This document shows positions 31,319 through 40,482 of a stretch of DNA of 53,120 nucleotides, piece after piece. The notes beneath the pieces are model-generated. The model searched no databases and was not told the DNA's origin. It worked only from the letters and a program-made list of their open reading frames with translations. The stretch is from positions 1 through 53,120 of the forward strand of contig CAZFNI010000016.1 of assembly GCA_964520655.1 (NCBI GenBank), in the 5' to 3' direction. Position numbers and translations under genes: made by a program. The DNA comes from JACQQW01 sp964520655. Its GTDB lineage: Bacteria; Omnitrophota; Gorgyraeia; Zapsychrales; Fredricksoniimonadaceae. Every line of letters begins with the position of its first letter. Within the stretch, counting starts at the first letter, position 1.

Positions 31319-31703
31319 AAGCAACGCGTACGCGCACAAGCGCAAGAAACGCGTTTTAAAAGAAGCGAAGGGTCAATTCGGCAACCGCAGCAAACGCTAC
31401 AAGGAAGCCATTAAGTCATTGATCGGCAGTCGCCAGTTCTCGTATTTTGACCGTAAAAAGAACGCCGGACACTTCCGTTCACTGTGGATCGTTCGTTTGA
31501 ATGCCGCCTGCCGTGAAGCGGGGATCTCGTACAGCCGTTTTATCAATGGATTAAAAGGCGAGAACGTTATTTTGGATCGTAAAATGTTATCCGAGATCGC
31601 GATCTCAAATCCTGAGATCTTCACCCAGATCGTGGATATTGCAAAAGCTGCAAAGCCAGCACCTAAAGCACCAGCAAAAGAGAAAACAAAAGCCAAAGCA
31701 TAA
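31305..31703 (+). CDS. rplT: 50S ribosomal protein L20
   Basis: 132 residues. MVRIKSNAYAHKRKKRVLK, then GQFGNRSKRYKEA, RKKNAGHFRSLWIVRLNAA and YSRFINGLK are classic L20. The C-terminus carries an extra Ala/Pro/Lys-rich tail of about 15 residues. L20 represses its own operon in studied bacteria. A good terminator follows. Confidence 0.95.
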   Translation: MVRIKSNAYAHKRKKRVLKEAKGQFGNRSKRYKEAIKSLIGSRQFSYFDRKKNAGHFRSLWIVRLNAACREAGISYSRFINGLKGENVILDRKMLSEIAISNPEIFTQIVDIAKAAKPAPKAPAKEKTKAKA

Positions 31704-31724
31704 CGATTGGTTTTAGGATATAAT

Positions 31725-31766
31725 AAGGGACAGTCTTCTATAACCATAGGAACTGTCCCTTTTTTA
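31725..31766 (+). terminator. Intrinsic terminator after rplT
   Basis: AAGGGACAGT (31725-31734) pairs with ACTGTCCCTT (31752-31761), followed by a T-run to 31766. It closes the infC-rpmI-rplT operon. Confidence 0.85.
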
Positions 31767-31775
31767 TAAGGACAT

Positions 31776-32111
31776 ATGAAAGCTTTTGCTGCATTGTTTA
31801 CCATGATCCTAATGGCTGTGCCGGCGTTCGCAGGGTCAATTGACATTGCCGCAGCGGAAAAGCCGCAAGCGGTCATGAAGCTTGATATTAAACCCGTATC
31901 GGGCGGTTGTGATAAGAATTGCTGGCAGGAGGCGAACGTCATCAAAGTGTATGCGATGACGATCGACCAGGCATTTCCGCCGGTCTTGAATATCGCAACA
32001 TACAGCTGGGATAAACCAATTCCGGCTGGCGTTCATACCGTGAATTTGATCAAGATCGGGGACACAGCAGAGAAATGGCGTTTTATTGGGATCAATAAGG
32101 AATATCAATAA
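31776..32111 (+). CDS. Secreted protein of unknown function
   Basis: 111 residues. A signal peptide (MKAFAALFTMILMAVPAFA, cleavage before GS) precedes a small domain with two Cys (GGCDKNCWQEA) and an IATYSWDKPIPAGVHTV stretch. I do not recognise the family. The Cys pair three residues apart could form a disulfide or bind a metal. Its stop shares a base with the pheS ATG (TAATG), so the two are coupled. Confidence 0.65.
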   Translation: MKAFAALFTMILMAVPAFAGSIDIAAAEKPQAVMKLDIKPVSGGCDKNCWQEANVIKVYAMTIDQAFPPVLNIATYSWDKPIPAGVHTVNLIKIGDTAEKWRFIGINKEYQ

Positions 32112-32892
32112 TGTCGACATGGAATTTTCAACAGCTGCAGGATAATGCCCGACGTGAAGGCGAATCGGTTGCCAATGCGCAAGCCCTGGAAGATTTCCGA
32201 CTGAAATATTTGGGGAAAAAGGGTATCGTCGCTGACATTTTTGCGTCTTTGTCTTCCGCCGCTGTTGCGGATAAGGGGGCTATCGGCAAAGGCGCCAATG
32301 ACCTGCGCGCGATCGTCAACAGCATCATTGAATCAAAGAAAAATTCGCTGTCGGCTCAGCCTGCGTCTTCATTGAGATCTGTCGATGTGAGCATGCCAGG
32401 GGTCGCTTCTGCATTGGGGCACCGTCATTTATTGACGCAGACCATGGAAGAGATCTGCGATGTTTTTGAGAAATTAGGATTTGTGCTGGAAGAAGGGCCG
32501 GAGATCGAGACGGAATATCATAATTTCACGGGCTTAAATATCCCCATCGACCATCCGTCCCGCGACGCGTTCGACACGTTCTATTTGCAGGCGGATGATC
32601 CGCAAGCGAAGGGGAGAAAATTATTGCTGCGCAGCCACACCTCGCCGGGGCAGGTGCGGGTGATGAAAGCGCACAAACCGCCCATGGCGGTGATCATCCC
32701 TGGCAGAGTGTATCGGCCTGATGCGGTGGATGCCAGTCACTCGTTCATGTTCCATCAGATCGAAGGGTTATTGGTCGACCAGAACGTAAAATTCTCCGAC
32801 CTCAAAGGACTTCTGACAGAATTCTGCCGCCGGTTCTTCGGTCCCAGCGTGACGATGCGTTTCCGTCCTCATTATTTCCCATTTACGGAACC
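32111..32892 (+). CDS. pheS: Phenylalanyl-tRNA synthetase alpha subunit, 3' end in a gap
   Basis: 260 codons are visible before a run of N. The N-terminal coiled coil (~1-85) leads to GHRHLLTQTMEEICDVFEKLGF, NFTGLNIPIDHPSRDAFDTFY, LLRSHTSPGQVRVM, GRVYRPDAVDASHSFMFHQIEGL and RFRPHYFPFTEP. The missing ~80 residues would carry class II motif 3 and the end of the gene. The 100-base gap is too short for that, so its length is nominal. Translation through the gap is not meaningful. Confidence 0.93.
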
Positions 32893-32992
32893 NNNNNNNN
32901 NNNNNNNNNNNNNNNNNNNNNNNNNNNNNNNNNNNNNNNNNNNNNNNNNNNNNNNNNNNNNNNNNNNNNNNNNNNNNNNNNNNNNNNNNNNN
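32893..32992. other. Assembly gap (100 N) within pheS
   Basis: Exactly 100 N, a scaffolding placeholder. From the pheS family length about 240 bases are expected here. Confidence 0.95.
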
Positions 32993-32996
32993 ACGC

Positions 32997-35021
32997 ATGA
33001 AATTATCGATCAATTGGCTCAAAGATTATGTGGACCCCAAGATCTCGACCGACGAGTTGGTGCATCGGCTGACCATGGCTGGGCTTGAGGTCGAAGAGGT
33101 TCACAGCGTTGGCAAAGACACGGTGCTGGACTTGGAGATCACGCCCAATCGCCCCGATTGTTTAAATACGCTGGGATTGGCGAGGGAGATCTCCGCGATC
33201 TGCGCCAAAGACCTGGCGATGCCGAACATCAAACGATTCAAGGCCCTTAAACCTGCTGGATTGAGCATTGTTATTGAGAATAAGAAAGACTGTCCTCGCT
33301 ATATCGGCACGGTGATCGAGAATGTTGTGATCAAGGACGCGCCGGCAAGGATGACAGAGCGTCTGCAAAGTCTGGGATTAAGGCCGATCGTCAATGCGGT
33401 AGACATCACCAACTTTGTGTTGATGGAAATGGGCCAGCCTTTGCACGTGTTTGACCGGGACAAGATCGAAGGGGGTAAGATCATTGTCCGCCGCGCCCAT
33501 TCCGGCGAAAAGATCGTGACCTTAGACGGCATTGAACGCAAACTAGACCCGTCCATTTTAGTCATTGCCGATGCGAAGAAGCCTATTGCGATCGCAGGTA
33601 TCATGGGCGGGCAGGAGAGCCAGGTCACACAACAAACAAAACATATCGTCTTGGAAAGTGCCCAGTTTGACATGGGTCTCATCCGCCGGGCGTCGCGCAC
33701 CCTTGGTCTTAAGAGCGATTCATCTTACCGCTTTGAACGCGGCGTGGACATTGCTTGTGTGTTAGACGGCGCCGACAGGGCGGCGGGATTATTGATCGAG
33801 ATGACTCAAGGGCGTTTTGCCGGCCGTATGGATGTTGGTGTCAAAACATCTGGTAAAGCGCGCGTGATCCGTATCAGTATTGATGAGATCGAAGGGCTGC
33901 TGGGGTCGAGGGTTAAGGCTTCTGCGGTCAAGAGCGCGCTGGTGCGTCTGGGTCTCAAAGTTACGGCGGGAAAGAAAGATGAATTTAAGGTGACCATCCC
34001 CAGTTTTCGCGGCGACCTTAAAGCTTCAGTTGATATCATTGAAGAAGTAGCGCGCATCATCGGGTATGACCGTCTGGAGGTTTCGTTCCCGCATATCCAG
34101 GTGCTCAACATCGCCCCTGATGTCCGCCCCAGAAATGTTCGGCGTACCGTGTCGGCGGCGCTGATCGCCCAGGGTTATAACGAAACGATCACATTTTCAC
34201 TGATCAGCCAGAAAGACTTGGACCGCTGTCAGATCAAATCTCAGGGCATTGGTGTGGATAATGCGTTAAGCAGCGAACACAATCTGATGCGTCCCTCCAT
34301 GCTTCCCTCGATGCTGGCGGTAGCAGCAATTAATTTCAATCGCGGTCAGAAAGAGCTTCGGATTTTCGAGATCGGCAAATGTTATTTTAAAGAAGGGGAG
34401 CGTTGGACGCTCTCCATGCTGTGTACCGGACGGAAGAGCCATGATTGGCGGCAAAACAGCAAAGAAGCCATGGATATGTATGATATTAAAGGCGCATTGG
34501 AGCAGGCGCTGGTCAAGCTTGGCGCTTCGGGCAGCTGGACATCCGGAGCATATCCTGGCCTCGAGGACGGGGCAGCCTTGTTTGCGATGGATCAGCATGT
34601 CTTAGGTGCCGTGGGCAGGGTCCCGAAGAATGTTTTACAGCAATGGGGTATTAAGTCGGGGGATGTGTATTTTGCCCAGATGGACCTTCAGCCGATATTT
34701 CAATTGCCTAGAACCATTGTTAAATATGAGCCTATCGCGGAATTTCCGTCGATTGTCAGGGATATCAGTATTGCGGTCGATAAGACAGCTTCATTTGGGG
34801 CCATCAAAGGTTTATGCCAGCGTTTGGGCAAGGATATTTTACAGCAGGTTCATTTGGTTGAAGAGTATACTGGAGACAAGATCCAGGAGGGCAAGCGCGG
34901 ACTGGTCTTGTCATTATTGTATCAGTCTAAAGAGCGTACGCTGCGGGAAGACGAAGTGAATATTGTTCATCAGCACATTGTGGAGGCACTGGCGCGGGAA
35001 TTTGCCGCCGTGTTGCGTTAG
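32997..35021 (+). CDS. pheT: Phenylalanyl-tRNA synthetase beta subunit, without tRNA-binding OB domain
   Basis: 674 residues, versus about 790 usually. MKLSINWLKDYV leads to GLEVEEVHSVGKDTVLDLEI and TPNRPDCLNTLGLAREI with no tRNA_bind (OB-fold) insert between, so about 110 residues are absent. The B3/B4 editing domain (FVLMEMGQPLHVFD, IAGIMGGQES, FERGVDIACVLDGADRAA), B5, the catalytic-like core and the FDX-ACB end (IAEFPSIVRDISIAVDK) remain. With pheS it charges tRNA-Phe. Confidence 0.95.
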   Translation: MKLSINWLKDYVDPKISTDELVHRLTMAGLEVEEVHSVGKDTVLDLEITPNRPDCLNTLGLAREISAICAKDLAMPNIKRFKALKPAGLSIVIENKKDCPRYIGTVIENVVIKDAPARMTERLQSLGLRPIVNAVDITNFVLMEMGQPLHVFDRDKIEGGKIIVRRAHSGEKIVTLDGIERKLDPSILVIADAKKPIAIAGIMGGQESQVTQQTKHIVLESAQFDMGLIRRASRTLGLKSDSSYRFERGVDIACVLDGADRAAGLLIEMTQGRFAGRMDVGVKTSGKARVIRISIDEIEGLLGSRVKASAVKSALVRLGLKVTAGKKDEFKVTIPSFRGDLKASVDIIEEVARIIGYDRLEVSFPHIQVLNIAPDVRPRNVRRTVSAALIAQGYNETITFSLISQKDLDRCQIKSQGIGVDNALSSEHNLMRPSMLPSMLAVAAINFNRGQKELRIFEIGKCYFKEGERWTLSMLCTGRKSHDWRQNSKEAMDMYDIKGALEQALVKLGASGSWTSGAYPGLEDGAALFAMDQHVLGAVGRVPKNVLQQWGIKSGDVYFAQMDLQPIFQLPRTIVKYEPIAEFPSIVRDISIAVDKTASFGAIKGLCQRLGKDILQQVHLVEEYTGDKIQEGKRGLVLSLLYQSKERTLREDEVNIVHQHIVEALAREFAAVLR

Positions 35022-35024
35022 CCT

Positions 35025-35576
35025 ATGCGGATCGTGATCATTGTCATGCTGTTCGTGTTGATGGCGCAAAGCTCATATGCCGAAAGCATGAAAGAGCGCC
35101 TGCGCCGGGCGCGGCAGCAGGAAATAGAAGCATTGAACCCTGCCCCTGTTGTCACGGAAACACCGGCGGCGGAAAATCCGCCTGAGAAAAAACCGGTCGT
35201 ATGTGATCAAACGCCAAAAGAGCTCGATGGGGAGGAGTATTATTTCGAATGTTATTGCCGGGACAAGAAATATCCGGACATCGAGCCTTATGTGAAAAAA
35301 GCGGGAGTGACTTATGAGGGTGTTGGGATCAAGGAAATGGGCAGCGATATTACGCATTTAAAGCCCGAACACAGGGTCAAATACCGCTATACCTGCGGGG
35401 TTTCCGTTGGTTGGCAGAAAGATAATCCTGTTCAGTTTAAGAATGCGAAAGAATGTTTCGCGTTTGCCGATAAGATCAAGCAAGAGGTCGGCAAGACCGT
35501 AGAAGTTGACGTTGGTCCGTTGTACAGCGGATGCGGCGCGCATATCCGCAAGGTTGAAAAACCAAAAGCGTTGTAA
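35025..35576 (+). CDS. Secreted cysteine-rich protein of unknown function
   Basis: 183 residues. A signal peptide (MRIVIIVMLFVLMAQSSYA) precedes a helical charged segment (SMKERLRRARQQEIEAL), a Pro-rich linker, and a domain with six Cys (VVCDQ, FECYCR, YTCGVS, KECFAF, SGCGAH). Six cysteines suggest a disulfide-bonded periplasmic or secreted fold. No family recognised. It starts 3 bases after pheT, and the 6S candidate follows. Confidence 0.65.
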   Translation: MRIVIIVMLFVLMAQSSYAESMKERLRRARQQEIEALNPAPVVTETPAAENPPEKKPVVCDQTPKELDGEEYYFECYCRDKKYPDIEPYVKKAGVTYEGVGIKEMGSDITHLKPEHRVKYRYTCGVSVGWQKDNPVQFKNAKECFAFADKIKQEVGKTVEVDVGPLYSGCGAHIRKVEKPKAL

Positions 35577-35591
35577 ATAAAAGCACGATCC

Positions 35592-35754
35592 TTTATCCCT
35601 GCTAAGCGCGTTAGGATCTGGATGTATTGAACCACAAAACAATACACAGGGGGACGCTAACCTGTTGCCGCGGCTCTGCCGGGCTCATAGTGTCTACCCA
35701 CTTGGGAACGATGGTTCTCATTACACCTTATCCGACGGCGGTGCGGGGATTTTT
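35592..35754 (+). ncRNA. ssrS: 6S RNA candidate
   Basis: About 163 bases. A closing stem joins ATCCCTGC (35595-35602) and GCGGGGAT (35743-35750), followed by a T-run. The 3' half has CCACTTGGGAACGATGGTTC and CGACGGCGGTGCGGGG, resembling the CACCTTGAACC...GGTTC hairpin and GCGGCGGCA segment of proteobacterial 6S RNA. It lies beside rarA and the ygfA-type cyclo-ligase gene, a neighbourhood known for ssrS. 6S RNA sequesters the housekeeping RNA polymerase. Ends are approximate and the central bubble was not folded. Confidence 0.65.
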
Positions 35755-37068
35755 ATGAACACTCCTAATTTATTCTCCCAGGATGAACTGATCCACAAAG
35801 ACGCGCCTTTAAGTGCCAGGATGCGTCCGAGGCATTTGGGGGAATATATCGGGCAGTCCCACATCTTAGGCGGGGGGAAACTGTTGACCCGCGCGGTCGC
35901 AGCGGACCGCTTAAGTTCACTGATCCTGTACGGCCCGCCGGGTGTTGGCAAAACCACCCTGGCGTTGTGCATCGCGAAAGAAACAAAATCCCATTTTGAA
36001 AAGATCAACGCGGTGTCCTCCAACGTCGAGGAAATGCGCAAGATCATTGCCGCCTCCGCGCATCGACGCTCATCATCCGGCCGTAAAACGCTGTTATTTA
36101 TCGACGAGATCCATCGTTTTAACAAAGCCCAGCAGGATGTGCTGATGCCCGACATCGAGGAGGGCAATATTATCTTGATCGGGGCAACGGTCTTTAATCC
36201 GTTCTTTGCGTTAGTTAGTCCGCTCATATCCCGTTCACTGGTATTCGAACTAAAACCCCTGTCTGTTGAAGATCTTTTGTTGATGCTCAGGCGCGCCATC
36301 CAGGATAAGGAGCGCGGCGTCGGGTTCCTTAATATCCAAGTGGATGATGATGCGCTGATGTTCATGGCCCAGTCTTGCGACGGGGACGGGCGGCGGGTCC
36401 TAAACGCGCTGGAAGTGGCCGCCATGACAACGCTGGCGGATAAGAATAATGTGGTGCATATTGACCTGGCGGTGGCCCAGGAAAGTATACAGAAAAAAGC
36501 GGCTGTGTATGACGCAGACGGGGACGCGCATTACGATACGATCTCGGCCTTTATAAAATCCATGAGGGGGTCAGACCCTGATGCGGCATTGTATTGGATG
36601 GCCAAAATGGTCTATGCCGGGGAAGATCCTCGTTTTATCGCGAGGCGCATTGTCATTTGTGCGAGCGAAGATGTCGGCAATGCAGATCCGCAGGCGTTGG
36701 TGCTGGCCAACGCGGCCTTGCAGGCCGCGGAGTTTGTCGGTATGCCGGAGGCCAGGATCATTTTAGCCCAGGCTGCGGTATATGTGGCCTGCGCGCCTAA
36801 GTCCAATGCTGTTTATTTAGGGATCGATGCCGCGATCGATGATGTGAAGAATAAAAGGATCTCTGCGGTCCCATTGCATTTAAAAGACGGCAGCTATCCC
36901 GGAGCCGCCAAGATGGGGCACGGCCAAGGGTATAAATACGCCCATGATTATCCCGGGCATTATGTGAAACAGGAATATATGCCGCATGAGGCTTCCTATT
37001 ATAAGCCGACAGACTTAGGCTATGAGGCCAAGATCAAAGAACGCATGGACAAGTTGCGTAAAAAATGA
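35755..37068 (+). CDS. rarA: Replication-associated recombination protein A (RarA/MgsA)
   Basis: 437 residues from ATG 35755 (MNTPNLFSQDELI). The longer frame upstream lies in the 6S candidate and is not RarA-like. Landmarks are SARMRPRHLGEYIGQSHILG, Walker A YGPPGVGKTTLALC, Walker B LLFIDEIHRFNKAQQDVLMP, IKSMRGSDPDAALYWMAKM, CASEDVGNADPQAL and GHGQGYKYAHDYPGH. This AAA+ ATPase acts at stalled forks. The start codon abuts the T-run of the 6S candidate; GGGG in its terminal stem is the only ribosome-binding-like sequence. Confidence 0.93.
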   Translation: MNTPNLFSQDELIHKDAPLSARMRPRHLGEYIGQSHILGGGKLLTRAVAADRLSSLILYGPPGVGKTTLALCIAKETKSHFEKINAVSSNVEEMRKIIAASAHRRSSSGRKTLLFIDEIHRFNKAQQDVLMPDIEEGNIILIGATVFNPFFALVSPLISRSLVFELKPLSVEDLLLMLRRAIQDKERGVGFLNIQVDDDALMFMAQSCDGDGRRVLNALEVAAMTTLADKNNVVHIDLAVAQESIQKKAAVYDADGDAHYDTISAFIKSMRGSDPDAALYWMAKMVYAGEDPRFIARRIVICASEDVGNADPQALVLANAALQAAEFVGMPEARIILAQAAVYVACAPKSNAVYLGIDAAIDDVKNKRISAVPLHLKDGSYPGAAKMGHGQGYKYAHDYPGHYVKQEYMPHEASYYKPTDLGYEAKIKERMDKLRKK

Positions 37069-37108
37069 TACGATAACCGCCGTTTACTTATTAGGTTTAA
37101 GCAAGAAA

Positions 37109-37660
37109 ATGCAGGATAAAAGCTCTTTAAGAGAACATTTTATAAGGCTTTTGAAAGATCAGGGAAGCGTTAAGCGGCGGCTCAAAAGCCAAAAGATCGC
37201 GCAGCAGTTGTTTGAGCTGCCGGCCTTTAGGAAAGCCAAAACGGTGCTGTTTTACGCGTCCTTGCCGGGAGAAGTAGAGACTTTTGCGATGATGCAAGAG
37301 GCAATGCAATTAACAAAACGAGTAGCACTTCCAAGTGTTCAACGAAATCAAAAGACGATGGTCCCAATATTAACAGATTCTTTAGCTGATCTACAACAAG
37401 GGCCTTACGGTATCAGTGAACCAAAACCCAACGCGGGCAATGTGATACGCCCAGATGTGCTGGATGCGGTCATTGTTCCGGGCTTGGCCTTTGATGCGCG
37501 CCATAATCGTTTAGGACGCGGGGCGGGGTATTATGACCGCTTCTTGTCTGGTTTAAGCGGGCGCACAGCCACCATCGGGGTTGCTTTTGATTTCCAGATC
37601 GTTGATTGCCTGCCAACAGAGCCACATGATGTTGCTCTCCACTGCGTTGTTTCCGCATAA
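37109..37660 (+). CDS. 5-formyltetrahydrofolate cyclo-ligase
   Basis: 183 residues from ATG 37109 (MQDKSSLREHFIRLL). VLFYASLPGEVET and the signature PGLAFDARHNRLGRGAGYYDRFL are clear; the C-terminal AFDFQIVDCLPTEPHDVALH completes the family. It converts 5-formyl-THF to methenyl-THF with ATP. An in-frame ATG upstream overlaps rarA and lacks support. Known as ygfA/mthfs homologue, commonly next to ssrS. Confidence 0.9.
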   Translation: MQDKSSLREHFIRLLKDQGSVKRRLKSQKIAQQLFELPAFRKAKTVLFYASLPGEVETFAMMQEAMQLTKRVALPSVQRNQKTMVPILTDSLADLQQGPYGISEPKPNAGNVIRPDVLDAVIVPGLAFDARHNRLGRGAGYYDRFLSGLSGRTATIGVAFDFQIVDCLPTEPHDVALHCVVSA

Positions 37661-37709
37661 AGTCATTCGTCGTTAAGGCAGTACTTATTAAGTATTGAAA
37701 GGGGTTGCC

Positions 37710-39275
37710 ATGATCAGTGCGAGTGTTTTATTTCTTGCGTTATTTATCGGCATTGCCGGTATTGTGGGTGGATTCTTTCTAGACCGTATCCTGCGGGGCA
37801 AGCGCGCCGCCGAGGCTCAGAAAGAAGCTGGGGAAGTCCGTGAATTGGCCAAGCGTGAAGCGGAAACGATCCGTAAAGAAGCGGAACTGGCTGCCAAGGA
37901 CGCCATGCTTAAGATGCGTCAGGAATTTGAAAGCCAGACCAAGGACCGTCGCGAAGAATTGAACGGCGCGGAGAAGCGCATTGTGTCCCGAGAAGAGAAT
38001 TTGGACAAGCGCGTTGATCTGCTGGAAAAGAAAGAAAAAGATCTGGCGGTCCGTTTGGAGGCGCTTAGGGAAGGCGAAAATAATGTGAAGGCTAAGACAG
38101 ACGAGCTTGAAAAAGCTGTGGCTGAAGAAAAGATCCGCTTGCAGACGGTCGCTAATTTGTCACAGGAGGAAGCGCGCAAAATCCTGCTGGCACGCGTGGA
38201 TGAGGATATTTTGACAGAGAAGGCCACGCGAGTTCGTCAGATGAATGAAGAGATCAAGGAGTCTTCCGATAAGAGGGCTCGCGAAGTCATCAGCACCGCG
38301 ATACAACGCTGCGCCTCCGACCACACGGCAGAAACAACCATATCGGTCGTTCCGCTACCATCGGATGAAATGAAGGGGCGCATCATCGGCCGCGAAGGAC
38401 GCAACATTCGCGCGTTGGAACAGGCGACGGGGGTTGATATCATCATCGATGACACACCGGAAGCGGTGACGATATCAGGTTTTGATATGGTGCGCCGCGA
38501 GACCGCGCGCATTGCGCTGGAACAATTGATCGTCGATGGCCGTATCCATCCTGGACGTATCGAAGAAGTCGTTGAAAAGGCTAAGCTTGAGATCGAAAAG
38601 AAGATCAAGGAAGAGGGCGAACGCGCCGCGATGGAGTTGGGGATTCACGGGATGCACCCGGAATTGATCAAGTTGGTCGGTCGTCTGCGCTACCGCACCT
38701 CATTCGGCCAGAATGGTCTTAATCACTCCATCGAAGTGGCCAAGCTCATGGGCATCATGGCCTATCAATTAGATGCGGATGTCAAGACCGCCAAACGCGC
38801 GGGGCTGCTGCATGATATCGGTAAAGTTGTTTCATCGGACGTGGAAGAAGGAACACACGCGATCGTCGGCGCCCGTTTGTGCCGCAAATACGGCGAGACC
38901 GAAGATGTGGCCTATGCGGTGGAAAGTCATCACGGCGAAGTTGAGATGAATACGCTCTACGGTATCTTGGTTTCCGCGGCGGACGCGATCAGCGCTGCCC
39001 GTCCCGGTGCTCGTGCTGAATCCATGGAAACATATATCAAACGGCTGGAGAATTTGGAAAAGATCTCCAACTCGTTCAAAGGTGTTGAAAAAAGTTACGC
39101 GCTGCAGGCTGGCCGCGAGATCCGCATTGTGGTCACGCCGGAAAAGGTCAACGACGATGAAGCCATCGTCATGGCGCGCGACATCCGTAAAAAGATCGAA
39201 GAAGAGATGGAATATCCGGGGCATATCAAGGTCATGGTCGTGCGAGAAACGCGCGCCATTGAATACGCGAAATAA
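37710..39275 (+). CDS. rny: Ribonuclease Y
   Basis: 521 residues from ATG 37710, with AAAGGGG upstream. One N-terminal transmembrane helix (1 to ~22) is followed by a long coiled coil (~28-200), a KH domain (MKGRIIGREGRNIRALEQAT), and an HD domain with LLHDIGKVVSSDVEEGTHA. It is a membrane-anchored endoribonuclease that starts mRNA decay. Length and order match the family. Confidence 0.95.
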   Translation: MISASVLFLALFIGIAGIVGGFFLDRILRGKRAAEAQKEAGEVRELAKREAETIRKEAELAAKDAMLKMRQEFESQTKDRREELNGAEKRIVSREENLDKRVDLLEKKEKDLAVRLEALREGENNVKAKTDELEKAVAEEKIRLQTVANLSQEEARKILLARVDEDILTEKATRVRQMNEEIKESSDKRAREVISTAIQRCASDHTAETTISVVPLPSDEMKGRIIGREGRNIRALEQATGVDIIIDDTPEAVTISGFDMVRRETARIALEQLIVDGRIHPGRIEEVVEKAKLEIEKKIKEEGERAAMELGIHGMHPELIKLVGRLRYRTSFGQNGLNHSIEVAKLMGIMAYQLDADVKTAKRAGLLHDIGKVVSSDVEEGTHAIVGARLCRKYGETEDVAYAVESHHGEVEMNTLYGILVSAADAISAARPGARAESMETYIKRLENLEKISNSFKGVEKSYALQAGREIRIVVTPEKVNDDEAIVMARDIRKKIEEEMEYPGHIKVMVVRETRAIEYAK

Positions 39276-39277
39276 CC

Positions 39278-40060
39278 ATGAACATATTATGCATTGGTGA
39301 TATTGTCGGCCGTCCGGGAAGAGATATCCTGGTTAAGGAGCTGGGACGGCTTAAGGGAGAATTCCAGATCGATCTGGTGATCGCCAACGGCGAGAATTCC
39401 GCCGGGGGCAGCGGGATCGCCCCTAAGCAGGCTAAGGAGATCTTTGCCGCTGGGGTGGATCTGATCACCTTGGGCGACCATGTGTGGGACAAGCAGGAGA
39501 TCAGTGCGTTTTTAAATGAAGAGGACAATATCATCCGTCCGGCCAATTTTCCCGATGGGGCGCCGGGTCGCGGTTACGCGATCATCCAGACCCGCGGGGG
39601 GGTGAAGGTCGGTGTTATAAATCTTTTGGGGCGTACGTTTATGCGCTATAATGTCGAATGTCCTTTTCGTATGTTGGATAAGATCGTTTCCGAGATCCTT
39701 TTGCAGACGCCAGTCATTGTTCTGGACATGCATGCGGAGACGACCAGCGAGAAAGTGGCGATGGGGCATTACAGCGACGGGCGCGTGTCTTGTGTTTTTG
39801 GGACGCACACGCATGTTCAGACAGCGGATGATAAGATCCTCTCTCAAGGAACAGCGTACATCACGGACTTAGGAATGACCGGCCCGGAAGATTCGGTGAT
39901 CGGGCAGAACAAGCACAAGATCATCACTCGTTTTTTAACGAGCTTGCCGCAAAAATTTGAAGTGGCCGAAACGCCAGCGATATTGCAGGGCATTGTTGTC
40001 AGGGTCGATCCCGTTACAGGGAAAGCCGACCGGATTGAGCGTGTTCAAGTAAGATCATAA
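39278..40060 (+). CDS. YmdB-family metallophosphoesterase
   Basis: 260 residues. MNILCIGDIVGRPGR, IANGENSAGGSGIAPKQA, GVDLITLGDHVWDKQEI, VLDMHAETTSEK and FGTHTHVQTADDK are the dinuclear metal ligand motifs of the YmdB/TIGR00282 group. In Bacillus YmdB is a phosphodiesterase encoded directly after rny. Here too it starts 2 bases after the rny stop. Confidence 0.92.
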   Translation: MNILCIGDIVGRPGRDILVKELGRLKGEFQIDLVIANGENSAGGSGIAPKQAKEIFAAGVDLITLGDHVWDKQEISAFLNEEDNIIRPANFPDGAPGRGYAIIQTRGGVKVGVINLLGRTFMRYNVECPFRMLDKIVSEILLQTPVIVLDMHAETTSEKVAMGHYSDGRVSCVFGTHTHVQTADDKILSQGTAYITDLGMTGPEDSVIGQNKHKIITRFLTSLPQKFEVAETPAILQGIVVRVDPVTGKADRIERVQVRS

Positions 40061-40083
40061 GAGCATCAATCAGGAGACCGTTC

Positions 40084-40476
40084 ATGGAAAATGCGAACAG
40101 TAATCGCCGCAGTTCTCCCCGGGTGGCATATCCGTGCCTGGTAAGGTTCTTCACGGAGACGCATGGTCAGGAAGTATATCTGACCCATACGGAGAATATC
40201 AGTAGCGGCGGATGCTATCTGATCGTGCCCAAAAAGGCCAAGAAAGGCAATCGCGTTTCTTTGGAGATCGACCTGTTAGATGACGGGGAACATTTAGTCT
40301 TCGATGGCGTGGTGGCCTGGGTGGAACAGCGGTCCATGTTAAAGACGCATAAAACATTTTTCTATGACACGGGCATCAGTTTTGATAACATCAACGAAAA
40401 AGACAGCAAGCATTTGGAAGATGCTCTCGGGCGTTTGATCAAGAAAGGATATAAGCCGACCCGGCTTGTGCGGTAA
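40084..40476 (+). CDS. PilZ-domain protein
   Basis: 130 residues, essentially one PilZ domain. RRSSPR provides the RxxxR motif (Arg9/Arg13) and ENISSGGCYL the (D/N)xSxxG motif; VAWVEQRS and DTGISFDNI fit the barrel strands. PilZ domains bind cyclic di-GMP. With the GGDEF cyclase at 45597-46946 it suggests c-di-GMP signalling, possibly to the Tad pilus or glycan production. It ends 6 bases before gltX. Confidence 0.85.
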   Translation: MENANSNRRSSPRVAYPCLVRFFTETHGQEVYLTHTENISSGGCYLIVPKKAKKGNRVSLEIDLLDDGEHLVFDGVVAWVEQRSMLKTHKTFFYDTGISFDNINEKDSKHLEDALGRLIKKGYKPTRLVR

Positions 40477-40482
40477 AAATTT

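Noticed and set aside
32111..33088. A continuous frame joining pheS to sequence inside pheT through the N run
   Set aside because: It exists only because N is read as any codon; pheT starts at 32997 in another frame.
35665..35754. A 30-residue N-terminal extension of RarA
   Set aside because: It is unlike RarA, whose family start matches MNTPNLFSQ, and the bases fit the 6S RNA candidate.
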